A stretch of DNA of 7,333 nucleotides, taken from contig VGXJ01000085.1 of NCBI GenBank assembly GCA_016873375.1, positions 1 to 7,333 on the forward strand, written 5' to 3'. This DNA is from Phycisphaerae bacterium. Its GTDB lineage: Bacteria > Planctomycetota > Phycisphaerae > Phycisphaerales > SM1A02. Below the pieces are notes generated by a model. It worked only from the letters and a program-made list of their open reading frames with translations. It did not search any database and was not told the origin of the DNA. Of this stretch, positions 1 through 6,418 are shown piece by piece; the stretch's first letter is position 1, and each line of letters begins with the position of its first letter. The position numbers and the translations under genes are program-made.

Positions 1-322
1 TCGGCGGCGCCACGGCCTTGGGCGGTTCGGTCCGTACGACCGGTGCCGGCTTGGGACGGCTCGGTGGCTTGAGCGGCGTGGCGAACAGGCTGCGGCCTTC
101 GAAGCGCTTTCGATGGATCAGCGCCATCTGCTCATGTCGCGTGAACTCCGGGCTGACGCGATCAGCGCGCTTGGGATCGACGCTTGGCACGAGCAAGGAA
201 CCACTGAGGTCGCTCAAGGCCGTCACGCCGACGATGGCGAGCACTGTGACGGCGACTGCGCTGGCGATCACCCGCGGCGAGCGCAGCAGGTCGGTCGGGA
301 TGGCGTGGCGAAGGTCGATCAT
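1..322 (-). CDS. GspC/GspN-like inner-membrane T2SS protein (N-terminal part, cut by window edge)
   Basis: An open frame without stops runs from an ATG at 322-320 off the left edge, giving the first 107 residues. Visible are a short basic cytoplasmic N-terminus, one hydrophobic segment at about residues 18-36, a polar periplasmic stretch, the motif RSLF at about 79-82, and then a Pro/Lys-rich linker at about 85-107. A short N-tail, one membrane helix, an (N/L)F motif and a Pro-rich linker are the usual start of GspC-type proteins, which connect the inner-membrane platform to the GspD secretin. The ATG overlaps the gspM stop as ATGA, so the gene is in the same operon and probably translationally coupled. 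In xps-type operons the gene after gspM is xpsN, which has the GspC role, and the position here agrees. The homology region and any PDZ domain lie outside the window, so GspC and GspN cannot be told apart. The reading frame is secure; the family name is inferred mainly from architecture and position. Confidence 0.72.
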   Translation of the reverse strand, partial: MIDLRHAIPTDLLRSPRVIASAVAVTVLAIVGVTALSDLSGSLLVPSVDPKRADRVSPEFTRHEQMALIHRKRFEGRSLFATPLKPPSRPKPAPVVRTEPPKAVAPP

Positions 323-909
323 GGCTTCGCCTTTCCGGCGGTCACCCACGCCTCGGCCATCAGCCGCACGCTCAGCTTCTTCGCCTTGTCGTCCCAGTCC
401 ATGCGCACGCTGCCAAGCGCATCGACCGCGGGCGACGACTCAAGCGACTGGATGAACCCGAAGGTGTCCTGCGGACTCGCGACGAAGTTCACTTCGCCGA
501 CCAAGCGCTCGACGCGCGAGGTGATGCCTGCCGCATCGGAGGCTGCCTTCGGCAGCTTGCCGCCGGTGCGGGTCTGGAAGGTGTAACTCGAGACCTTGTT
601 CTTCTTCGCCGCGTCCTTGACCGCAATCGACAGGGCGTTCGCACCCTCGGCCTCCGAGCCGGGGAGGTCGAGCCGCCCGAAGACCGCGATCGCATCGCGC
701 ACCTTGCCGGGCAGGTCCTCCTCGTTGCGCGCACCCTCATGCAGCACCTTCTGCACGTGATCGGCCTCGGCAGACCACGAGCGCGCGAGCGCCCACGGGT
801 AGTCATCGAGGAACGTGAATGCCACCAGCGCCGCGACGACCGCGATGCCGGCACGAACGATCGGCCGCTGCGCATGGAAGCGCGCGATGGCATCCTGACC
901 CACGCTCAT
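319..909 (-). CDS. gspM: Type II secretion system protein M (GspM-like)
   Basis: This is a 196-residue bitopic protein. A short cytoplasmic N-terminus of about 16 residues precedes one membrane helix at about 17-34, then a helical stretch rich in charge (about 45-80) and a small alpha/beta periplasmic domain (about 90-190). The domain ends with a strand pattern near 139-188 (VNF, then SLESSPAVDAL, then KLSVRLMAEAW) of the kind seen in the ferredoxin-like domains of GspM and PilO. In T2SS, GspM binds and stabilises GspL and contacts GspC in the inner-membrane platform. The ATG overlaps the gspL stop (ATGA), and GAGGA lies 4 nt upstream at 914-918, inside the end of gspL. Its length is close to the family norm of about 160-200 residues. 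Sequence identity to model GspM proteins looks low, so the call depends on topology, the C-terminal pattern and its place directly after gspL. Confidence 0.82.
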   Translation of the reverse strand: MSVGQDAIARFHAQRPIVRAGIAVVAALVAFTFLDDYPWALARSWSAEADHVQKVLHEGARNEEDLPGKVRDAIAVFGRLDLPGSEAEGANALSIAVKDAAKKNKVSSYTFQTRTGGKLPKAASDAAGITSRVERLVGEVNFVASPQDTFGFIQSLESSPAVDALGSVRMDWDDKAKKLSVRLMAEAWVTAGKAKP

Positions 910-3041
910 GGATTCCTCGTCCTTGCCTTGAGCATGTCAAAATCCTTCTTCAGTCGCGTCGTCGTCGCTTCGTCGAGGCCGTCGCGCTGGCGGATGTTCG
1001 CGATCTTGATCAGCATGTCGCGCGCCTCATCACGGCTCATCGCATCGACCTGATCCTGTGTGAGCGCCGGCGGGATCGGTTGCTCCGCGGGCTGTGCCGC
1101 GCCGACAGCCGGTCGACCTCGTCGGGAGGCTTCGGTGGGACCGCTGGCGCCCGGCAAGCCTCCGCGACGGCCACCACGGCCCTCGCGGTCCTTGCCGTCG
1201 GTGTCGGTTGCGCCCTCGCCGTTGGCCTCGACGGCGGCGTCATCACCGGCCGCTGCACCACTCGCCTCGCCTGCTGAAGCTGCGGGTGCGCGCGCTGCCT
1301 CGCTGGCAGCCGTGGCTGCGGCCCCTGCGGGCGCGGTGCGGCTGCCAGCCTCTGCGATGGCCAGGGCGCCATTCGGCGCCCCCGTAGCACCGCCCGAACC
1401 CGGTGCGCCATCGGCGACCGTGCCTGGCACGACTGGCACTGGTTGCGGGTCACCGATCGCCACGGGCGTGGTGGGGGCTGCGGGTGCAGCCGGGGCGCTG
1501 CCCGCCTCGATCAGGAAGCCGTCGCTGTCGATGGGGCCCCAGCGTTGCTCGGCAAGGGATTTCTTGCCGAAGTCCTGCGACTCCGAGTAGCGCACGATGA
1601 GCATCGGATCGGCGACTTGCGCGGTGATCGAGAACTCCGTGCTGCCACCCTTGGGTTCTTCCCAGCTCTTCACGATCCGCGAGAAGACCTTCGAAGCACG
1701 CATGCGCTCTTCCATCATCACGATCGCATCGACGCTCGACAGGTCGCCCACGCCGCGCGCCAGCCCCCGCACCTGAACGTTCGATCCGTGGTCGATGTTG
1801 ATCGATTCGAGTTCGATGCCGTCAGGCGTGGTGCAGGCAACATCGCTCAGCAGCTTGCTCATCGGCCAGCCGAGCTTGTCGACCTGCCCGTAGAGGGCAA
1901 TGCGCCGCTCACTCGACACCATCGCCGCCTCGAACGCCACCGCATCCGAGAGCCTGAAGTGCAGCCATGCGAGCCGCAGGCCAGCCACCGCCATGGGACC
2001 GAAGACCACGGCCACGCCCGCGGCGATCAGCGCCCGCTTCGTGAAGGTCGGGCTGTCCATGCGCGTCAGGGCATCGATGATCAGTCCCTGCGACCGACGA
2101 GGCTCGATCGGCATCAGGCCCAAGAGCGGCGCCAGAGGACTGCGCAGGGCGAGCGCCACGCCGGCCAGATCGCCGAACCGCGCGCGCCAAGCGGCATCAT
2201 CGGGCGCATTGGCGAGTGCGGAGCCAAGCCCATCGGCACCGGCGAGTCCGGCGAACCCTTGGGCGAAGGCGGATGTCATCGCGCGCCGAGTCGCAATGAG
2301 ATCCTCTTCGGACCAGTGACCGAGCATCGCCGTGTCGTTGACCGCTTCGCTGATGGCGCCCGCGAATTCGGTGGCGTCGTCGCTGCGCTCGATGAGCGTG
2401 CGGGCCAGAAGATGCCCCTCACGCGAGGCCACGACCGCCACGGATCCCGTCGATGGCTGCACATCGATGCACATGCGGGCCGCGCGTCCCAAGCCATCGG
2501 CCGATGTCAGGCCAAGCAGGCCCGCAACGGGCGCGGTGAAGGTCACCCGCGGCGCAACAGGGCCCTGAGCAGCCCGTCGCCCATCGTCGGCCTTCAGGCC
2601 AGGCGGCAACTGCACTGCACCACCGGGCTTCCACTCCAGCACGATGCCCAGGCGTTCTTCAATGCCCGTTGTTCCATCGGGCACGACAGCGCAGGCCGAT
2701 CGGCAGCGTGGCGCATCGGGTGCCAAGGCGCCCTCCGCTTGCAGCGCCAGCGCTTGCTGCTGCTGGGCTGGCGTGGCGCGCGGTAGAGGGATCGATCGCA
2801 GGATGACATCGCTGCCCGGCACGATCACCACGACGCGCTCAGGCATGAGCTCAAGGAGCCATGGCGCCAGGTCCTCGACGCCGCTGCCCTCGCCGCAATC
2901 CGGACCGAACTCGCCGGCCTGCTCGAACTGCACGCCCAGGGCGCCGAATCGCACCAGCAATGCCTTCCAGCGTTCGCCGTCCAGACGAAGCACCGCGGCA
3001 AGGTCGGTGGCGAGGGTGGGCTTGGTGGCGCTCTTCTTCAC
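906..3041 (-). CDS. gspL: Type II secretion system protein L (GspL-like) with long low-complexity linker and C-terminal helical tail
   Basis: This 711-residue protein is much longer than the usual GspL (about 380-420 residues). Residues about 1-325 form a cytoplasmic actin-like (PilM/GspL type) domain. A typical segment is at 70-104 (VVIVPGSDVILRSIPLPRA, then a Gln/Ala-rich helix), and a degenerate ASKHA-like strand pair is at 190-218 (IDVQPSTGSVAVV, then a Gly turn). One membrane helix is at about 337-357. Residues 360-480 resemble PilN or GspL periplasmic domains: a helix, then GIELESINI, VQVRGLA and KVFSRIVKSW. Residues about 512-655 are Ala/Gly/Pro-rich and look disordered. Residues 658-711 look like a short charged helical bundle. 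In T2SS, GspL recruits the ATPase GspE and pairs with GspM. The start is a GTG overlapping the gspK stop (GTGA), with only weak GGAG upstream, so translation is probably coupled to gspK. The core identity is well supported; the function of the last 200 residues is unknown. Confidence 0.88.
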   Translation of the reverse strand: MKKSATKPTLATDLAAVLRLDGERWKALLVRFGALGVQFEQAGEFGPDCGEGSGVEDLAPWLLELMPERVVVIVPGSDVILRSIPLPRATPAQQQQALALQAEGALAPDAPRCRSACAVVPDGTTGIEERLGIVLEWKPGGAVQLPPGLKADDGRRAAQGPVAPRVTFTAPVAGLLGLTSADGLGRAARMCIDVQPSTGSVAVVASREGHLLARTLIERSDDATEFAGAISEAVNDTAMLGHWSEEDLIATRRAMTSAFAQGFAGLAGADGLGSALANAPDDAAWRARFGDLAGVALALRSPLAPLLGLMPIEPRRSQGLIIDALTRMDSPTFTKRALIAAGVAVVFGPMAVAGLRLAWLHFRLSDAVAFEAAMVSSERRIALYGQVDKLGWPMSKLLSDVACTTPDGIELESINIDHGSNVQVRGLARGVGDLSSVDAIVMMEERMRASKVFSRIVKSWEEPKGGSTEFSITAQVADPMLIVRYSESQDFGKKSLAEQRWGPIDSDGFLIEAGSAPAAPAAPTTPVAIGDPQPVPVVPGTVADGAPGSGGATGAPNGALAIAEAGSRTAPAGAAATAASEAARAPAASAGEASGAAAGDDAAVEANGEGATDTDGKDREGRGGRRGGLPGASGPTEASRRGRPAVGAAQPAEQPIPPALTQDQVDAMSRDEARDMLIKIANIRQRDGLDEATTTRLKKDFDMLKARTRNP
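1077..1508 (-). other. Low-complexity Ala/Gly/Pro-rich linker coding region within gspL
   Basis: This stretch encodes GspL residues of about 512-655. Pro/Ala runs come first, then Ala/Gly/Glu-rich sequence, then a basic Arg/Gly patch at about 619-643. No hydrophobic core or regular secondary structure is apparent, so I read it as an extended periplasmic linker. The reading frame continues without a stop into the charged C-terminal helices, so it is not a frameshifted end. A GC-rich inverted repeat with 7-bp arms and a 4-nt loop lies within it at 1364-1381. Confidence 0.7.
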
Positions 3042-4387
3042 GGTTCGAGGTACTCCAGGATCGTCACAGGCAAGGTGGAACGATCGACGACGACGATCAT
3101 TTCAACCTCCGTGTCAGTTCCGGGGGCACGCCCCCGGCTGGTGATGGTGTACACGGAACTCTGGGTGTCCATCGTGCGGGCGATCTGGGCGGCGTCCCGC
3201 GGGTTCAGGCCGTCGATCCGGGAGAGCTCGCCGAGGGTCGTGATGCCGGTCGATGTGTCACGGCGGTCGATGATGCGCTGGGCCACCTTCGGCTCGAGCC
3301 CATAGACCTGCTCGAGCACGCGCTTGGAGACGGTGTTGATGTTCACGCGGCCCGCATCGCCAGCCTTCGGCGCCTGGGTGACGCACTCCCGAAGCACCGT
3401 ATCGAGCTGTTCGGGCTTGAGCGTGGCCGACTGCTGTGCTGTCTGCGCTTGGTTGCGCCCCGCGCTGGAGCGGCCGCTGCGTCCGCGGCTGTTGGTGGTC
3501 GGGGCCTGCTGGGCCTGCTGACCCAGCGGCGTGCTGATCAATTGCTCGACGTAGAAGTTCGCCTGCTTCGCCGAGTCGACCAGCTGCGTGGCTTGCTGCT
3601 GCGACAGCCCGGTGCGTTCCACGATCTCCTCGGCCGTGGCGGTCTTCAGGTCGAGTCGATCCTCGCCACCGAGCGTGCGCGGGAACGGGCGCGTCCGCGC
3701 GGTGAACATGCCGGCGATCCCGTAGTCAAGCACGCCATCGGAGTTGTCATCAGGGAAGCTCGTCTCTCCGTCGTTCTCATTGGGATCGAGGCGGTTGTTG
3801 AGGTTCCAGTCCTCGCCCCGCACTTCCTTTGGCCAGACGCCAAGGACCATCTCGAGCTCAGGCACCGAGCGGAAGTTGGCGTTGCGCGGCTCGTAGTTGA
3901 TGTTCGAGCGGCCGAGGTAGGAGCGCGATTCCGCGCCAGACAGTTCCTCATCGTCGTTGGTGTCGCGCCAGTCGACGATCGCATCGGCCAGGAGGCCAAC
4001 GTCGTCCATGTTGTACAGCTGCGCCCGGCTCACGACGTTGATGTTCATCCGCGAGTGCTCGTCGAATGGACCCGGATAGATCGCGCCGTCGATCTCGTGG
4101 TAGATCTCGAAGGAGCCGGTGGCGAGTTCCTCGACGGCGTTGTCCTCAAGGTCATTCACCATGGCGAAGGCACTGTCGGGATCGGGGTTCTCGCCGTAGT
4201 ACTCCATGATGGCGATCATGGTCTCGACGCCCGCTCGCGCGGCCCATCTGGCCTGCACCTTCGACACGGCCTCGCGGCCCATCACGGCCTGTCGGTAGCA
4301 GCCAAGCTGTGTCGCTGAGGTGATCAGCGCTGCCACGGCCACGCACCAGATCACGATCGGCAGCACCATCGCGCGGGAGCGGTTCAT
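3038..4387 (-). CDS. gspK: Type II secretion minor pseudopilin GspK, with EF-hand/dockerin-like loops
   Basis: This 449-residue protein (family norm about 310-340) is the large minor pseudopilin that caps the pseudopilus tip with GspI and GspJ. The N-terminus is a prepilin-like hydrophobic helix at about 7-27 after a basic leader. Cleavage is probably A6|M7, and position +5 is Ile instead of Glu, as is normal for GspK. Diagnostic T2SSK segments follow: SRMNINV (112-118), ADAIVDWRDTND (134-145), GAES (151-154), and ELEMVLGV (177-184). Residues 193-222 carry two Asp/Asn-rich loops (DWNLNNRLDPNE and DDNSDGVLD) of EF-hand/dockerin type. Two helix-hairpin-helix-like units lie at about 244-275 and 347-406, separated by a Gln/Ser/Arg-rich insert (about 288-321). 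The C-terminus ends in beta strands. The ATG overlaps the gspJ stop as ATGA. Calcium binding is inferred from the loop pattern; ETEC GspK is known to bind calcium. Confidence 0.93.
   Translation of the reverse strand: MNRSRAMVLPIVIWCVAVAALITSATQLGCYRQAVMGREAVSKVQARWAARAGVETMIAIMEYYGENPDPDSAFAMVNDLEDNAVEELATGSFEIYHEIDGAIYPGPFDEHSRMNINVVSRAQLYNMDDVGLLADAIVDWRDTNDDEELSGAESRSYLGRSNINYEPRNANFRSVPELEMVLGVWPKEVRGEDWNLNNRLDPNENDGETSFPDDNSDGVLDYGIAGMFTARTRPFPRTLGGEDRLDLKTATAEEIVERTGLSQQQATQLVDSAKQANFYVEQLISTPLGQQAQQAPTTNSRGRSGRSSAGRNQAQTAQQSATLKPEQLDTVLRECVTQAPKAGDAGRVNINTVSKRVLEQVYGLEPKVAQRIIDRRDTSTGITTLGELSRIDGLNPRDAAQIARTMDTQSSVYTITSRGRAPGTDTEVEMIVVVDRSTLPVTILEYLEP
3120..3137. repeat. GC-rich perfect inverted repeat inside gspK
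   Basis: The bases CCGGGGG and CCCCCGG flank a 4-nt loop, and the repeat extends to 8-bp arms if the loop is 2 nt. It lies in the coding sequence for the SRGRAPG region near the GspK C-terminus. There is no T-tract on either side, so it does not look like an intrinsic terminator. It may only reflect GC-rich codons for Arg-Gly-Arg-Ala-Pro-Gly, or it may form an mRNA hairpin. Confidence 0.5.
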
Positions 4388-4557
4388 CGTCCGCCTCCGG
4401 CCGCGGCAGGACCGCCGCCACCCATGCCGCGACCTCCACCGCCTTGGCCGCCGCGGCCACCGCCTTGACCGCGCCCACCCTGGCCTCGTCCGCCGCCTTG
4501 GCCACCGTTCTGGCCGAACCCGCCGCGACCGCCGCCCATGCCGCGGCCTCCGCGCCC
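4384..4557 (-). repeat. Imperfect GC-rich repeats encoding the GspJ Gly/Arg-rich tail
   Basis: The DNA holds repeated short units. CCGCCTTGGCC occurs near 4439 and 4492, with a close variant near 4460, and CCCATGCCGCG occurs near 4421 and 4535. On the coding strand these give Gly-Gly-Gln-Gly-Gly-Arg style units. Such a tract could change length by slippage or unequal recombination without changing the frame if whole codons are gained or lost. It ends at the gspJ stop, which overlaps the gspK start. Confidence 0.65.
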
Positions 4558-5415
4558 ATCGCCGGGGATCGACACGCCGTCGGGAATCTGTGCGCCCATG
4601 CCGCCCACACCGTCCACGCCAAGACCGTCTGCGGCGCCAGCGCCGCCTGCGGCGGCGGCGGCGGCGTCACTCGCCGCTGCTTCTGCGGCTGCGGCCTCAG
4701 CGGCCAACTGCTGCTCGTACTGGGCGATCTGCACCAGCGGGGGCGTGGCGCGGTCAATGGGCACCACGGTCTGCAGCGTGACGAGGTCGCGAACGAGCGG
4801 GTCGATCTGCGCACCGGGCTCGTTGCCCAGGGCCCGCACGGTCACGCGCAGCGCCCAAGGAAGCCCATCGAGATCGCTGTCCCAGGCATCGCGCCAGGTG
4901 CTGCCGTCATAGGCCTCGAAGCGCAGGCTCACCACGCCATCCATCAGCGGCACGGCGGCACCTCCGCCGCGTTCGTACTGATCGGGCTGGCTGTCGGCCC
5001 GCATCCAGAGCGCCGAGCCCAGATCGTCGTCCTCGATGCGCAAGTGCGTCTCGAATTCCTGGCCGTCGCCGTTGTATTCCGTCTCACGCACGGTACGCAA
5101 GCGCGTGTTGTAGACCAGCAGTTCATCGCGATCGACCTCGAGCCCCGGTGCATCTGCCACGGTTGCGGTGTGATCGTCCACGATCAGCACCCGGCAGTGG
5201 AAGAGGTCATCGCTGCGGAGCGTTGACTGGAGCTCCTTGCGCACGGTCTCCAGCGCGCCGAGCGCCCGAACGTGAGCATCCATGCGGAGCTTGCAGACCT
5301 CGCGCGCGCGCCCGAACTGCGAAAGGCTCGAGGTGATGACCGCGGCGATCAGCACCGCGATGGTGCCGGCGATCAAGAGCTCGGCCAGCGTGAAGGCGCG
5401 GGGATCACGGCGCAA
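4384..5415 (-). CDS. gspJ: Type II secretion minor pseudopilin GspJ with Ala-rich helix and Gly/Arg-rich C-terminal tail
   Basis: From a TTG at 5415-5413 this encodes 343 residues, against about 200-240 for usual GspJ. The leader MRRDPRA is followed by the prepilin segment FTLAELLIAG, giving cleavage at A7|F8 and Glu at +5 (E12), then a hydrophobic helix to about residue 30. The globular part reaches about 225 and contains the GspJ-type motif with W174, then LPWALRVTVRAL at 185-196. GspJ joins GspI and GspK in the pseudopilus tip. Residues about 227-256 form an Ala/Glu-rich likely helix, and about 287-343 are an RG/GG/GGQ-rich tail with no family counterpart that I know. The TTG is chosen because AGGAGG lies 6 nt upstream and it gives a leader of the same length class as GspH and GspI. 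The longest frame starts at 5547 but would overlap gspI by over 140 bp and make an implausibly long leader. A GTG at 5445 is another possibility. Confidence 0.87.
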   Translation of the reverse strand: MRRDPRAFTLAELLIAGTIAVLIAAVITSSLSQFGRAREVCKLRMDAHVRALGALETVRKELQSTLRSDDLFHCRVLIVDDHTATVADAPGLEVDRDELLVYNTRLRTVRETEYNGDGQEFETHLRIEDDDLGSALWMRADSQPDQYERGGGAAVPLMDGVVSLRFEAYDGSTWRDAWDSDLDGLPWALRVTVRALGNEPGAQIDPLVRDLVTLQTVVPIDRATPPLVQIAQYEQQLAAEAAAAEAAASDAAAAAAGGAGAADGLGVDGVGGMGAQIPDGVSIPGDGRGGRGMGGGRGGFGQNGGQGGGRGQGGRGQGGGRGGQGGGGRGMGGGGPAAAGGGR

Positions 5416-5854
5416 CGGCGGCCTCCTCGTCCTTGCTGAAGGCACCCTGGCGATCGAAGGGCTCAGGCGGCCGACGATCGGGGTTGGGGTCTTCGCCCAG
5501 CCGCGGTGCGATGCGGGTCTCGACGGTGTACGCCTGGCCGCGTGCATCGCGCACCATGGCCGTCACCGTGTACGGATCGCCCAGTCCCTCAGGATCGATC
5601 AGGACCTCGAACTCCCAGTCCTCGAACGGCGCATCGAAGCGACCGGAGGTGGCGTTGAGCTTCGGAAACTCGATCACGCCGTCCACGAGCACCTGCGAGA
5701 GCAGCCCGTCCAGGAGCGACGAGGCGATCACCTCTGACTCGCCCCGACGCTGCATGTCCATGGCACGCATCGACACGTTGATGATGCCGGCAAGACCGAC
5801 CGCCAGGATCACGCCGGCGATCACCACCTCGATCAAGGCGAAGCCGCGGCGCAT
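5405..5854 (-). CDS. gspI: Type II secretion minor pseudopilin GspI
   Basis: This encodes 149 residues from the ATG at 5854-5852. The leader MRRG is followed by FALIEVVIAGVILAVGLAGI, with cleavage at G4|F5 and Glu at +5 (E9). This is the only pseudopilin in the window with the classical Gly at -1. A helix rich in Met, Arg and Glu follows, with a Leu/Ser stretch near 43-55, then a small beta domain with EDWEFEVLIDPEG near 78-90 and a strand near 94-113, as in GspI. The last 35 residues (about 115-149) are Pro/Asp/Glu/Arg-rich and look like a flexible extension. GspI is the hub of the I-J-K tip complex. AGGAGG at 5862-5867 lies 7 nt before this ATG but only 4 nt before the in-frame GTG at 5857, so the ATG is preferred. 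With the ATG the overlap with the gspH stop is TGATG. Confidence 0.9.
   Translation of the reverse strand: MRRGFALIEVVIAGVILAVGLAGIINVSMRAMDMQRRGESEVIASSLLDGLLSQVLVDGVIEFPKLNATSGRFDAPFEDWEFEVLIDPEGLGDPYTVTAMVRDARGQAYTVETRIAPRLGEDPNPDRRPPEPFDRQGAFSKDEEAAVAP
5422..5427 (-). promoter_or_regulatory. Ribosome binding site setting the gspJ TTG start
   Basis: A perfect AGGAGG on the minus strand lies inside the end of gspI, encoding its Glu-Glu-Ala, with a 6-nt spacer to the TTG at 5415-5413. No comparable Shine-Dalgarno site was found for the start at 5547. This is the main reason for the short gspJ start. Confidence 0.72.
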
Positions 5855-6411
5855 CACCAGTCCTCCTGCGTGAGGCCGCTCGAGTCGAGGTCGACGCCCT
5901 CGCGCTCAGCGACCAGCGAGACGCCATTGTCTGCACGGCGCGGGATGAGCTGTGTCGCGGGCAGACGGAGTTCGGTCTCGCCAGAGGGGCCGACCCAGGT
6001 CATCACGATTTCGGGGCGGCCGCCAGAAGGGATGCTCGCGATCATCCACGTGCGTGGGTCGAGTTCCTGGCCATCGGCGGAGATCGCGACCAGTTCGACT
6101 TCGCTCGGCACGCGGAAGGGCTTGACCATCGTGTCGTACTCCCACTGCGCTTCGGCCTCCAGCCCGGGCGGCCGCTTCATCACGACCAGGGCGATGTCGC
6201 CGGTCTCGGCGTCGCGCATGAGCGCCACCTGCTGCGTTCCCGACGATTCGCGGTAGGCGAACATCGCCAGGACCTGCTCCATCTGCGTCATCGCCGAGTC
6301 GTGGCTGAACCAGCCCAGGCCCGCCACGCGTGGGACGACCGCCGCCGCCAGCACCACGAGGATGATGCTGGCGATGAGGATCTCGATGAGCGTGAACGCG
6401 CGGCGATGCAT
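5854..6411 (-). CDS. gspH: Type II secretion minor pseudopilin GspH-like
   Basis: This encodes 185 residues. The leader MHRRA is followed by FTLIEILIASIILVVLAAAV and PR, so the predicted cleavage is A5|F6 with Glu at +5 (E10). A soluble domain of about 150 residues follows, predicted to be mostly beta strand: QQVALMRD, DIALVVMKR, EVELVAIS, PEIVMTWVG, and ETELRLPAT, in that order. GspH is a minor pseudopilin thought to link the I-J-K tip to the GspG shaft. The identification depends on the prepilin N-terminus, the size and its place between gspG and gspI; the C-terminal domain is divergent. There is a 7-nt gap after the gspG stop. No strong Shine-Dalgarno is seen before the ATG, so translation may depend on ribosomes leaving gspG. 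Confidence 0.82.
   Translation of the reverse strand: MHRRAFTLIEILIASIILVVLAAAVVPRVAGLGWFSHDSAMTQMEQVLAMFAYRESSGTQQVALMRDAETGDIALVVMKRPPGLEAEAQWEYDTMVKPFRVPSEVELVAISADGQELDPRTWMIASIPSGGRPEIVMTWVGPSGETELRLPATQLIPRRADNGVSLVAEREGVDLDSSGLTQEDW
5862..5867 (-). promoter_or_regulatory. Ribosome binding site of gspI
   Basis: A perfect AGGAGG on the minus strand lies within the end of gspH (Gln-Glu-Asp codons). The spacing is 7 nt to the ATG at 5854 and 4 nt to the alternative GTG at 5857, which favours the ATG. Confidence 0.7.
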
Positions 6412-6418
6412 CGGCGGG

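Noticed and set aside
1077..1508. Frameshift or fusion joint making the low-complexity part of GspL
   Set aside because: The frame stays open through the linker into a charged helical end that finishes exactly at the coupled gspM start (ATGA), as expected for a real C-terminus.
1443..2786. Plus-strand open frame of 447 codons opposite gspL
   Set aside because: It is antisense to a clear GspL frame. It is rich in Arg, His and Ala, has no recognisable domain, and fits the shadow frames expected from GC-rich codon bias.
3120..3137. Intrinsic terminator
   Set aside because: The hairpin has no T-tract on either strand and lies inside gspK in the middle of the operon.
2861..4318. Plus-strand open frame of 485 codons opposite gspK and the start of gspL
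   Set aside because: It is antisense to GspK, whose family motifs are certain. The Val/Leu/Arg/Gly-rich translation shows no domain and crosses the gspK-gspL junction, so it is a shadow frame.
4384..4557. RGG-box RNA-binding function for the Gly/Arg tail
   Set aside because: The composition resembles RGG boxes, but GspJ is exported across the inner membrane by its prepilin helix, so the tail should be periplasmic, where RNA binding is unlikely.
4444..5226. Plus-strand open frame of 260 codons opposite gspJ
   Set aside because: It is the complement of the GspJ frame, including its low-complexity tail, with Ala/His-rich translation and no motif.
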